NCBI GenBank assembly: GCA_958510825.1
Contig: OY294048.1
Coordinates: 23,524,674 to 23,588,673 of the forward strand
Length of the DNA stretch: 64,000 nt
DNA from: Brachypterus glaber
Lineage: Eukaryota; Arthropoda; Insecta; Coleoptera; Kateretidae
Direction of reading: 5' to 3'
Below, piece after piece: positions 45,027 through 56,218 of the stretch. Within the stretch, counting starts at the first letter, position 1, and each line of letters starts with the position of its first letter. Below the pieces are notes generated by a model. The model was not told the DNA's origin. It was given only the letters and a program-made list of their open reading frames with translations, and ran no database searches. Both the position numbers and the translations under genes were made by a program.

Positions 45027-47695
45027 GCGTTACAAAAAAAAAATGAACCGACTTCTGTGTCTCTAAAAAGTAAAAAATAAAAAATAGTTAAATCGGTGCC
45101 AATTTCACTATTCCCTAAATTAATTACTAACAGTTATTTTTTTATTATTTTAATATTATTTGCTGTGAAATTGGCACCGACTTAAGTATTTTTTTGTTTT
45201 TTGCTTTTTAGAGACAGAGAAGTCGGTTCATTTTTTTTGGGGAAAAGTTTTAATTTTTTACTTTTTAGACACAGAACTTGTAGATTTATAACGTCATCTA
45301 AGCTATCTAGGCAAGCATCTGAAGTCACAACGGACTTCATCATCTTAAAGATAAATTTCTTAAAAATAAAAGTAAATTTTTTTTTCATCGCCTAAGAGTC
45401 CAACCAACCTTATTTTATTTTTTATACTAAATAAAATCTTGTTAAACTTTAAGCGTTAAGTAATAATCAAATAACGCCTTATGATAAAATCACAAAATTT
45501 ATCATTTTCTCTTAGTATTTTAATATTAAAAAGTCCAGAGAATCAAGTTTATGGGCATTTAAAAGATTTTCAGTAATATTTGAGTGATCCCTTAATCAAG
45601 TTTTGCGGATCCGAGTTATCCGATATTTCTTTAAAAATTTGGTTGGTAGTAGAACCAAAATAAGCCGCTTTTAAGTGAAATTGCGGCAAAATGATTAGAT
45701 TTATCTTAATTATCCGGCTTACCCGGCATTATCCGAGCGTAAAGTTAAAACGGGACCACCTCAGGAATGCCCTCTTTAAATTGCAAAAAGTTTCATCAAA
45801 TTCCGTTTATTCGTTCCAAAGTTATACGGGAACAAACATAAAAAAAAACAAACAAAGTCACACGTCAAATTGATAACCTCCTCCTTTTCCTTTTCCTCTA
45901 AATATTCTGGTGGATTTCAGGAGCTGGACAGTTTTGCTTTGTTAACTCGCCCATGGGGCGATGTGATGACTTTTTTTTACTTTTTTTGTATCAAATTAAA
46001 CCTTTTTCATATTTTTTTCGATTTCCTTTGTTTTTTTTATCTAAAAATTTAAATAAATGTTCGGGTCAATTCCAGGAGATGGGCGGTTTTGCTTTATTTA
46101 TTAAATTTATATATATTTTTTTTGTTTTATGTTTTTTTTTTTACGAAAAAAGAAACTTTTTTCAACTTTTTTTTACTAAAATATGCATTTTATCATTGTC
46201 CAACATGTACATACCCAGCTCCTTGAAGAAATTGAATGGTTTTTCATTTAAATGCTCTGGTCGATTCCAGGAGCTGGGTGGTCTTTTTTTGAGGAACTAA
46301 CATTACTCGGGTTATGTTGCTGGGCAAAAATTCAAATATTCTGGCACATAAGCATGTGTGACCTAAATATGCCTCTCATTTTAATTTATTGCTTTTCAAA
46401 GAGAATAAAAGGGGGTCCAAATTTTAGAGATGATCAGTCTTGAATAGTTTTTTATCTTATGAATTAAAAAGTGCCTAGTAGTGCCAATGAAGTGTACCTA
46501 TACAGGAGGATTTGTATCCACCTGTTAATAATAATTTAAAGAATTTTTCTTTGATTAAAAATAATTTTTTTTTAACTTTAAATATTAACGCGATTTTGGA
46601 CACTTAAATATTTTTCGTTCGACTACTTTAAAATATTTCTACATTAATAGAAATTTTGGCGATAATGAACTTTGAAAAATATTGTGTGAAAATATTTAAA
46701 GACTTATACGTACCGGTTTTAATATTTACACTGTGGACTTTTTGGGCTTTGAAAATTATGGTGAAAAGTTGGAACTTCAAACATAGAATGTTTTAATTTA
46801 AAAGTATTTAATGGCAAACTACTATATAAGGAAATTAGAATTTAGTTCTTTGCATAGAAGCAGAACTTAGAAGTAAGAATTAATCTTTCATATTCTTAAA
46901 GAATTTAATCACATTTATTTAATATATTATTCTTAAGTTAAGAAGTTATTGTTTTCATCTATTTCCAAAGCAACGCATCACATTTATTTAATATATTATT
47001 CTCAAGTTAAGAAGTTATTGTTTTAATCAGTTTCCAAAGCACCACCTCACTAGAATCCCCGCTCCCGAATAAAGTGGTACGTGGTTAAGTATATTCTCCG
47101 CTCGGGTATACTTTAAATACGATAGAAGATTGGATGTCCAACCTAAATGAGTAAGTTATAATAATCTCTGCTTGGATATAACCGAATTTTCCACTTTATA
47201 AAATTAGTAGAAAAACATTTATTAATAAAAATCTACATCACAACAACAAAAAAAAGTTGCTTATTGTTTCATAAAACAAATTTATATCCAAGAATTTTTT
47301 GTCTAGGACGATTTGTGAATTTTTTTGAAAATTCGAAACTACCGTATAATATTATTTTGGCGCTGGCGCTGCACAGTAGTTCGTTTGGATCAAAAAGTGG
47401 TCACTGGCCCATAACTTTTTTGTCACGATAAATATTTAAGTAAAATTTTTACAACGTTATCCCAAATAGTTATAGATTAGATCACCTTATTCAAATTAAA
47501 ATATTATTTTCAGTGGCGTCCGTTATAAGCTTGTAAATTTAACAAAACCTGTATTTTTTAGAAAAAAAATAATCAATAACGCATAACCTTTTTATTACAC
47601 GGTTTTTTTTATGAGAATTGCACAAAATCATAATATAAAGCTATAGATTAAATTACTTAAGTCAAATTTAAAAAAATAATTCCAGTGGTATTCGT
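45027..47695 (-). repeat. Right arm of giant inverted duplication (2.67 kb)
   Basis: Reverse complement of 40825-43626. It ends abruptly at 47695, where Copia RT coding sequence begins. It is about 130 bases shorter than the left arm, partly because it has two rather than three copies of a 69-bp tandem unit. Confidence 0.93.
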
Positions 47696-47696
47696 A

Positions 47697-48467
47697 TCAA
47701 CAGCTTTCCTTTATGGAGAACTAGAAGAGACTGTTTTTATGGAACAACCAGAAGGATTTAACGATGGTTCTAGAAGAGTCTGCAAACCAAAGAAAAGTTT
47801 GTACGGGCTAAAACAAGCACCAAGATGCTGGAACAAGCGTTTTAGTAATTTCTTAATAATACTGGGATTTAAAGTTAGCGAGGCTGATCTATCAAGATCG
47901 TTAGAAAATCCCTCCAATAAAGATGTTTAAAGAGTAAAGAGGGTGTTTCGTTACATCGCAGGAACTCTTGACTTGGTCATAGTTTATAGTTCAAATTTTA
48001 AAACAGAATTTGAATATTATAGCGACGCAGACTTTGGAGGATGCATAAAATCAGGTCGATCAACTTCAGGTATAGTTATATCTTATGCAAGAGGTGCGAT
48101 TTCTTGGATGAGTCAAAGACAAGCAATGGTTGCTACATCAACGACAGAAGCAGAAATTGTAGCAGCAAATGAAGCTACTAAGGAAATTATTTGGCTAAGC
48201 AGATTATTTAAGGGACTGACTAAGTTAGAACACGTTCCCGTTTTGCAAGTTGATAATTCTGCCGCAGTAAGGCTATCTCAGAATCCTGAATTTCATCGAA
48301 GAACAAAACATATTTCGATCAAGCATTTTTTCATTCGAGAAAAAGTAACAGAAGGAGAGTTGGGTATTCAACAAATTTCAACTGAGCAGCAGCTCGCTGA
48401 TATAATGACGAAACCACTTCCCGGACCAAGTCTTCAAGATTTAGGCAGCAAAATGGGATTATCATAA
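47697..48467 (+). pseudogene. Copia RT end and RNase H fragment
   Basis: A Ty1/Copia pol piece: TAFLYGELEETVFMEQPEGF, KSLYGLKQAPRCWN and then, after a deletion that removes the YVDD active site, connection to the RNase H domain (YSDADFGGC, STSGIVI, STTEAEIVAANEA, VDNSAAVRLSQNPEFHRR, HISIKHFFIRE, ADIMTKPLPG). There is a stop at 47928-47930 and a shift to the next frame. No Copia LTR, gag or integrase is visible; the 5' side is cut by the giant inverted duplication and the 3' side is followed by a non-LTR tail. A relic. Confidence 0.88.
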
Positions 48468-48616
48468 AGTAGCGAAAAATTTATTATTATTATTATTATC
48501 ATGAATTAGAGTTAGGGTAAAACCTATATAAACTCAATATAAAAAAAAATGAGAAAAAAGTACAGAATGTGATGTAAAAAAAGAAAAAAAAATAAATAAA
48601 ATAGCAAAAAGATCAA

Positions 48617-51357
48617 TTATTGGTTAATAAAATTGTCTAGTCCATTTTTAAAACTATTGATGGAGGGTGCTTCAACTACAGACTGAGGCAGTGAGTTCCA
48701 AGAGGAAAATATACGGTTACATATAAATGTTCTGCGGTAAACAGTGTGGGCTCTTTCCTGGCTTAACTTAAAACTGTGACCTCGTAGACGACGATCCGTG
48801 TTTAACTTAAAAATATGTCTTAGATCAATGGAAAACTTATTTTGCAGGATTCTGTAGGCCATAATCATTGATCCACGATCAAGTCTGTCCATCTGAGTAG
48901 GTAGTCTAAATAAACTGAGACGTTCTGGATACGAGGGTCGCGTTCTCCCATATGGAAGTCTGGTAGCTGCTTGTTGGATGGACTCAATTGCATTGCTGTC
49001 GCGAATTAGGCGAGAATACCAAACTGAGGAGCCAAATTCCAGTTTTGGAAGAATATACGTTTTCATTAGTGATGCTGCGGTCTGGACAGTGGGCCTAGCA
49101 AACACTTTTTAAAAAGAAACAGTTGCTTTTTGGCATTGTTACAAACAGAGTTTATATTCTGGGACCACGACAAGTCATTTGTAACAACAATGCCAAGGTC
49201 ATTATGCTTGTCCACTTTTGAAAGAGAAACACTATTGATACTATAGTCTAATTTGGGGTTGTTTTTCCCCATGTGAAGAACCACACATTTGTCTATATTT
49301 AAAGGGATTTGCCACAATTCACACCATTTAACTATAGTGTCCAAATCGCGCTGAAGTTCATAGTGCTGCAGAAGTGGGTTTCCATAAAGTTTGGAGTCGT
49401 CAGCAAAAAAAGAGCTTATGCACATCAAAAGATGAGGTAAATCTGTCGTGTAGATCAAAAATAAAAGCGGGCCAAGCACAGATCCTTGTGGCACACCATT
49501 TAATACAGAGAGAAAATGTGAAAAAGCTGAACCAACTTTTACTCTAAATTTTCTATCTGTTAGAAAATGTTCAAGCCATTTTAGTAAGAGGCCTCTAAAT
49601 CCAAAATATTTTAACTTTGAGAGAAGTCGTTTATGCGGGAACGCTTTACTGCAATCCAGATAAATAATATCAGTGGGACATCCATTTTCCATTGAGCGAG
49701 TCCAATCGTTTACGCATTCCAGAAGATTTGTAGAGATGGATCGGCCGGGGAGAAATCCATGTTGTTGATCCGGAATTATTTTGTTCTCCAAAAGAAAGGG
49801 TATCATGGAATCAGCTATAATTTTCTCCATTATCTTCACTTCAATTACTGTTAAGCTGATTTGGCGGTAGTTTTCCTTCTTAAATTTGTCGCCTTTTTTG
49901 TGGATAGGTATAACATCCGCTGATTTCCAAGTATCCGGTAAAGTACCGCTGTCAAAGGAGTTTTGCATGATAATGGACAGTGGATGGGAGAGGGAGGGTG
50001 CACAATTCTTTAGCGTATATGGAGAAAGCCCACCTGTTCCTGTTGAACAAGTGGTTTTGATCTCAGATAGTTTTTTAAGCACTGTTTCTTCTGAGAAAAA
50101 AATATGTTCCAAAGAGTTAGGCCTTTCTGGAAGTTGAATGTTTGGCATAGTTGTGGGATTCTATGGTATAGCTAGATGTAAAAAAATTACTGAATACTTC
50201 AGCAGATTTTCTGTCGTTACTGCACAGCTTATTGTTTAAATCATAGACACATGGAACTTTGACTGAGGAACAGAGGGACTTTCTAATATAACTATGGAAT
50301 TGTTTTTTATTGCTAGACAGTATAAGGTTGTTTTCATAATTTCTTTTAGCATTTTCAATACTTTGGCTTAGCTGATTTGAGTGAACCCTATGAACTATGT
50401 AGTCCTGCATATTTCCAGACCGTTTGTATCTTCGCCATAAGATTTTTTTGTACTTAATTTGTTGAAAAATGACTCTATCGAGCCAAGGTTTGCATGGGTT
50501 TTGTTTGAAATGTACATCTCTACTTCAGGACTTGATTATATCCCGAGTGGTATTGACAAAAAAGTCCCATTGTTTATTTAAAGTTTTGTTTAATAGTAAA
50601 TCAGGCCAATTTAGGGCTTTGATAGAGTCGTTTGCCATTTGATAATCGGTGATAACACGAGTTTTAATTCGATTTATCTTAGGCGTGATATTAATCTGGA
50701 AGTTGTAGGACAGCACAAGGTGGTCGGAAATGCCTATTGGGGGTAAATAATCTGGCTCAGTAAGAAGACCTGGGTCAGAGGTGAGAATAAGATGCAAAGA
50801 GAGGGATCCTGATTAATTCTGTAACGAGTATTTTCATTGACTAGTTGTGTAAAGCCTTTTTCAGTAATCATATCAAGAAACAAATATACGCTGGAATTTA
50901 TGTTATTTGGAGGCGTAGGATTTGGCCATTTTAAAGACGAGAAGTTAAAATCGCCAAAAATTAGAACGTTTTTATAATGTTCACTAAGATTTGCAATCTT
51001 ATCAAATAATGCAGGATCATTATCATTGAAAACAAAGCCACATGGCGGTCTATATATACAACTAAGAATAAATGTATTACCGTAATAATTTATTTTTAGG
51101 CTTGTACATTCAATTCCAGTTACAGAAAAGGGCAACGTTTCTATTACACAATTTGAAAAATACAAGTCATTTAGAAAAATGCAGGTTCCTCCACCTCTTG
51201 AATCTAATCTATCATTTCTATAAATAGTGTAACCATTTAACTTAGCTAAAGAGTCAGGTATTTCAGGATGAAGTTTGGTTTCACATATAAGTAAAGCAGC
51301 AGGTTTAGTGTGATGAACAAAAGCAGTTAATGTTGAATTTGGCCGAAATTGAATCAA
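48617..51357 (-). pseudogene. ORF2p endonuclease-RT of the split element, frameshifted
   Basis: Endonuclease (51357-50734: ICETKLHP, LIFGDFNFSSLKWP; then, after a frameshift, 50797-50525: GISDHLVLSYNF), linker (50410-50117), RT (50148-49066: CSKAFPHKRLLSK, NGVPQGSVLGPLLFLIY, FFADDSKLYG) and C-terminal domain (49105-48617: LEFGSSVWYS, GRTRPSYPERLSLF, FSSWNSLPQSVVEAPS). About four frameshifts and a lost Asp in AFD-H (AFPH) make it inactive. Type: CR1/Jockey superfamily. Confidence 0.82.
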
Positions 51358-51405
51358 TATTGGTGTATATAAATTGTAAATTGGAAATGGAGTGGGAAAA
51401 GGAGT

Positions 51406-51674
51406 TTAATTTTTTGCAACGATACTAGGAATACCTTTCACGTACTTGATGGTGAGATTATTTTCGCCATTTTCTACACGCCTCTTTAAATCAGTTTGCA
51501 CAGATTTTAAGTATTCAGCTTGTTTAATAGTTTTGTCGTCTTTGATGGAAAGGTTGGCAAAGTTGGTATTGGTTAAATTGTTTTTCATTCTTAATATTTT
51601 CTTAGCAGTAATTTCATCAGAAAGAATAACTTTGACAGGCCTAGGCTTGCCGTTTGCATTAGCAGTTCTTCCTA
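51406..51674 (-). pseudogene. ORF1p C-terminal end of the split element
   Basis: Continuation of the frame that starts at 55856: GKPRPVKVILSDEITAKKIL followed by a Lys/Asn-rich helix, ending at the stop 51406-51408. This is the C-terminal, RRM-like part of a CR1-type ORF1 protein (compare KTRPIKVILNS in the element at 13.6 kb). Confidence 0.75.
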
Positions 51675-51692
51675 GTCTAGTAGATAGTCAAG

Positions 51693-52613
51693 ATGGCGCC
51701 GAGTAATGATATATACGAACAATCGTCTAACAAAAACGCAAATAATAGTGAAATTAAATGTAAAAAATGCAACAGAAAAGTTACTAACGGTGTCCAGTGT
51801 ACATTATGTAAATATCAAGTGCATAAAAAATGTGCAGTGTACGATACAGACGAAAATCCCAGCTGTAACGAGTGTGCAGAAATCACCATTAACGAATCCT
51901 TTTCATCAGACAGCTCAACAAAAACAGTCATCGAGGTAGAATTAAACGAAAATAGCGAAAAGAAAGTCCTGAATAACGTTTTACAAGAAAATATTCGATT
52001 ACAAAATGAAATTTCTTTACTAAAAAGGCTAATAGACGAACTAGACGAAAAAAACGGTCTACTAAGATATAAAATCAATATTTTAGAAACCAATAATATT
52101 AATACGCCGCCATCAAATGACAAAGCAGTTAGCACCAAATCAACACCAGCGCCATCACAGTCAAGTAATGTCGCAACTGTAAACAATAACAAAAAACAAA
52201 ACAAGGAAGATGGCAAAAGTTCAAATAAACAAGAAAAAACACAGCAAAAACAACAACAAACCATCACTAAGGAACAAGTAGCAAATGCTGTCCATGAGGC
52301 GAAATCTACAACTACGAAAAAAATTACGGGAACAATCAAATCAGACCTGATAGCCGAAAATAAACACTGGCTTTATGTAAAAAAATACAAAAGTACATTT
52401 ACAAAAGATGATTTAAATCAACATTTGTTAAGTAAATTTCCGAATAGTAGGTTTGTAATTTACCAATATAGTAACGGAGGTAGATTTAACTCATTCAAAG
52501 TAGGGGTTGATGCGTCACTTACAAATGACCTGCTAAATCCAGATGTATGGCATGAAGGCATAACTGTCGAAAACTACATTTTTCACATAATAACTTGCAA
52601 ACACAAAGAGTAG
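51693..52613 (+). CDS. ORF1 protein with PHD-like zinc finger and coiled coil, 306 aa
   Basis: N-terminal Cys/His cluster (CKKCNRKV, CTLCKYQVHKKC, CNEC; residues about 23-58) of PHD/C1 type, a coiled-coil near 90-135 (VLQENIRLQNEISLLKRLID), a Gln/Lys/Ser-rich linker, and a folded C-terminal domain near 225-306 (HWLYVKKYKSTFTKDDLNQH, WHEGITVENYIFH). Such ORF1 proteins bind element RNA and may guide chromatin targeting through the finger. The ATG lies 14 bases after the 5' end of the element and the frame is intact. A 174-codon minus-strand frame inside it is a shadow. Confidence 0.82.
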   Translation: MAPSNDIYEQSSNKNANNSEIKCKKCNRKVTNGVQCTLCKYQVHKKCAVYDTDENPSCNECAEITINESFSSDSSTKTVIEVELNENSEKKVLNNVLQENIRLQNEISLLKRLIDELDEKNGLLRYKINILETNNINTPPSNDKAVSTKSTPAPSQSSNVATVNNNKKQNKEDGKSSNKQEKTQQKQQQTITKEQVANAVHEAKSTTTKKITGTIKSDLIAENKHWLYVKKYKSTFTKDDLNQHLLSKFPNSRFVIYQYSNGGRFNSFKVGVDASLTNDLLNPDVWHEGITVENYIFHIITCKHKE

Positions 52614-52619
52614 ACTTGA

Positions 52620-55205
52620 ACATAGGCGGAATGGACACACATTTCGAATATTCTTGCGTAAGTACTCTAATAAATAACAAAAAAAAGTATCATTGTTTCT
52701 TTATATAGAACACCAGACGGTGATTTTAACACATTTATAGACACCCTCTATAAACTATTAGCTAAAATTTCCTCCAAATATTCATATATTTTTTTATGTG
52801 GAGATTTCAACACAGATTTGTTGAAAAATGACTCAAAAACAAAACAGTTTTTAGATACACTAGATGCCTTTAATCTAAAACGTACCGTAAACAATCCGAC
52901 GCGTATTCGCGAAAACAGTCAAACACTAATCGACAATATATTTACAAATTACGATTTAAGCCACACCTCCGCGCACCTACTCGACTTAGATTTTTCGGAT
53001 CACAAAGCGATAAACTTAAGCCTTAAAAAGGGAGTCATTCCCGTAGAAAACATTTGTGTAGCAAAACGCGTTTACTCCGACTGCAATAAACACATTCTTC
53101 GGACATTGCTTTTGAACAGCGATTGGTCCGACGTTTTTAGTGCAGACTGCGTAAACAAAATGTACAAAAAGTTTTACGACACATTCGAGTATGCATTCGA
53201 TATCGCTTTTCCTCTCAAAAAAATTAAAATCAATAAAAATAATAAACCTAACAAAAAATGGGTAAACAAAGCGGTAGATGACCTTTCCAAAAAAATTCAT
53301 GAAACAAAAAAACTTTTCAAAAAAACAAAAAATACCAAATATAAAACTGAATTAACTATGCTGCTAAAACAGCAGCGTATCGAGGTTAAAAACGCAAAAC
53401 TTGCGTACAATGATAACCTGCTAAATAATTCCGAGAATTTTTCAAAAACCGCTTGGTCTTTAATAAATAAAAATAAAAAAACCAAAAAAACCCAAATAAC
53501 TATAAATTATAAAGATAAAGAGATATCGAACGCAGAAGAGCTTACCGAGGTTTTTAATGACCATTTCCGAAAATCGGTTTTAAAAGCGGTAGAAAAAAAT
53601 GACATTAAGGAAAAAATATACAATGACAGGCATACTAGAAACTCGTTTTTTCTTAAACCAACCGACCCATTAGAGGTTGCTAAACTAATAAAAACTTGCT
53701 CGGCTAAAAAATCTGAAGGTCCAGACGGTATTCCGGGTAATATACTAGGCGAGATAGCAGATATTATTGCTATACCTCTATCTCACATAATAAACAATTC
53801 TTTTGAAACGGGGACATTTCCCGATTTACTTAAAACCGGGAGATGTATACCAATTTTCAAAAAGGGAGAACTCGACAAGATTGAGAATTATCGTCCGGTC
53901 TGTATCCAGTCTGTTTTTTCCAGAATACTAGAAAAGGCAATGGCACATAGACTAATGGATTATTTAGAAAATTTTTCTCTATTGGCCTCGTCACAGCACG
54001 GTTTCAGAAAAAAGAAAAACACATCCACAGCTCTATATGATTCTATAAAAGCAATAACCAAAGCTCATGACGATAAATTCCGGGTAGCCGGAATTTATTT
54101 CGATCTTACAAAGGCTTTCGATCTAGTTAGGCATGAACGCCTTCTAGAAAAACTAGAATCATATGGAGTTACCGGAAAACCAGGTCAATGGATTAAATCC
54201 TACTTAAAAAACAGAACACAATACGTCGAAATTAACGGAAAAAAATCCAGGACTACCCCTTGTGAGTACGGCGTGCCACAAGGGGGTGTATTATCGCCCT
54301 TGCTTTTTCTAGTGTTCTGCAACGACCTACTACAAAAATTAAACGAAGTGAGCGGTACTCAGGTTTGCCAGTTCGCCGACGATACGTCCGTTGTCCTATC
54401 AGCGGTAAACCTTAAAGATCTTAGCCGAATTGCAAATGACGTACTACGACTTATGCTAGAATGGTGCCACGAAAACGGTCTTCTACTTAACCCTAAAAAA
54501 TCGGCAATTATACAGTTTTATAATCCATATAACGCAAACAAAACCGAATGTATTTGGGTCCACTCAAATAGTGACAGCATACCGGTTGTCGAAAATACAA
54601 AATTTCTCGGTATAAATGTCGATTCCACTTTAGGCTTCAGTGTCCATGTAGACAGTGTCACGAAACGAATAAATAGTGCACTGTACGCCGTAAGACTGTT
54701 AGAAGAAAAAGTATCACTAAATCTACTTAAAATATTCTATTTTGCCTACGTTCAAAGCTACCTAAACTACGGATTAACAATTTGGGGATCATCCGCAAAC
54801 CTAGAGAGAATACTACTTGCTCAAAAACGCTTAATGCGTGTTATGAGCAATGTGGGATACCTGGAACACACAGCACCTATTTTTACCAAGCTCAATATAT
54901 TGACTGTATATTCATTATATTTGTACAACATGGTTCTGTTAGCGAAAAATTCTCCTGAACTTTTTACTACAAACGGCTCAATAAATAGAGCTGTGTCTAC
55001 CAGATATACCCACCAATTTAGTATTCCTTCCCATAGAACTGCTACCTTCGAAAAGTCACCCCAGTATATGGCCATTCGGATCTATAATAAGTTTCCAGTC
55101 TCTATAAAAGAGCTGCCCTTTAACAAATTTAAAATTGAGGCAAAAAGATTTTTTATTCACAATCCCTTTTTTGGATTGCAGGAATATTTTGATTTTAACA
55201 ATTAA
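52620..55205 (+). pseudogene. ORF2p with truncated endonuclease but open RT
   Basis: After ORF1 only the middle and end of the endonuclease are found: a fragment in one frame (52620-52690), a shift in an A-run near 52680, then IIVSLYRTPDG, FLCGDFNTDLL and SDHKAINLSL. The first endonuclease motifs (Asn and Glu of the active site) are missing, about 90 residues. From about 52676 to the stop at 55203-55205 the frame is open and the RT is complete: YFDLTKAFDLVRHERL, YGVPQGGVLSPLLFLVF, CQFADDTSVVL and a C-terminal domain. The RT may still be translated, but target nicking should fail. Confidence 0.82.
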
Positions 55206-55341
55206 ATAAATTGTGATATTTTATATAAGTATGTATATGTTACAGATGTTTACATTAGTTATATATTTTTTTGACATTATCCAACAATTTGTAAAAATTT
55301 AAATGGAAATAAAGTTATCTTATCTTATCTTATCTTGTCTA

Positions 55342-55856
55342 AACATGCCAGTAAAATTAACATTATTAGTTGGCAAGATGGCTTTAAAACAGTTCGTGAC
55401 GCTTCTGGTATCTTCATTTCGGCAAAATTCGCTTGAACCAGGGGGCTCTTGAAGGTTAAAAATTAATATATTTTTGGCACGACTTTGACGCTCATGCATT
55501 TCAGCAACAACCTCTTCAAAATTCGAAGAAGGAGCCACATTAGCAGTTTTCAAGTTATCTATTTTATCATTAAACTCGTCCCTTATGGCACTTATTTGAT
55601 TTTCTATCTTTGCACTTAGCTCCGCTTTTAATGATTTTATAGAATCCAGAAGAGTAGTATATTGGTCAAAATTATTATTGCATTTATTGCAAAAAAGTTT
55701 TAGATTTTTGCGTGATTTACGAGTGATTTTGATGATTTTTAACTCATCCTCTGTTAACTTAAAACAAGACTGATGCATCAAGCCTTTGCAGCTGTCGCAC
55801 GGTAGAATCGGCGGGTCATTATCACGTACAGTGGAACAATTAACGCAGGCGTTCAT
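55342..55856 (-). pseudogene. ORF1p N-terminal part with PHD finger, split by insertion
   Basis: From the ATG at 55856: PHD-like finger (CVNCSTV, CDSCKGLMHQSC, CNKC), a coiled-coil with repeated Leu/Ile (LLDSIKSLKAELSAKIENQI, then more), and the start of the RRM-like domain (NILIFNLQEPPGS). At 55341 the frame runs into the tail of the inserted element. The reading frame continues without shift at 51674 if the insertion and one target-duplication copy are ignored, so ORF1 was intact when it was hit. Confidence 0.8.
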
Positions 55857-56218
55857 CGTAGTGGGAGTTTTTAAAACATAAACAAAGTGTACTGACCTTA
55901 CAATGTTTTCGTTTGTTTTGATTTCCTAACAGAATTAATTATTTTACGATAAAGTGGATTTATCTCGCTGAATTTAACACACACGGAAACTACGTGTTTT
56001 TTAGCACTGATTGACTATAGTTTAAGAATTTATTTCACAAAATACACTATTAAAATTTGATTATTGGCAGAGCAAAAATTTTTACGAACGATCGACTAAT
56101 CTTAAGATACGATTTTTTTTTTCTTTTTAATATCTCATTTAAAGATTTTGTTTATATGAATTTAATTTATAATTAACAAGGGAAAGTGTTGAAGTAAAAC
56201 AAAGTGTTAGCTATAAAA
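55857..56218. other. Non-coding junction between non-LTR 5' end and DNA-virus-like element
   Basis: AT-rich, no gene. The left part is presumably the 5' UTR of the minus-strand non-LTR element; where it stops and the virus-like element starts is not visible. I found no terminal inverted repeat. Confidence 0.5.

Larger units (their letters stand above)
48478..51679 (-). mobile_element. Minus-strand non-LTR retrotransposon, 3' part (ORF1 end and ORF2)
   Basis: Tail of (TAA)n at 48478-48501 on the minus strand, ORF2 remains 48617-51357 and the last part of ORF1 (51674-51406). The ORF1 start is found at 55856-55337, beyond the inserted plus-strand element, so the whole element spans 48478 to about 55.9 kb minus the insertion. 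Confidence 0.82.
51680..55336 (+). mobile_element. Plus-strand non-LTR retrotransposon inserted in another's ORF1
   Basis: 3657 bp flanked by the 5-bp duplication GTCTA (51675-51679 and 55337-55341). It has a complete-looking 5' end (GTAGATAGTCAAGATGGCGCC), ORF1, an ORF2 with an endonuclease deletion, and a tail of TTATC pentamers (about 55312-55336). Codon use is less AT-rich than its neighbours, which suggests a younger or different-origin element. Confidence 0.88.

Noticed and set aside
44786..45046. 86-codon frame
   Set aside because: Runs through 200 undetermined bases; no content.
42235..46443. Mirror-image pairs of 60-115 codon frames in both palindrome arms
   Set aside because: They agree only because the arms are duplicates; Phe/Lys-rich, without domains or codon bias.
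51815..52339. 174-codon minus-strand frame
   Set aside because: Shadow of the plus-strand ORF1, which has a zinc finger and coiled coil.
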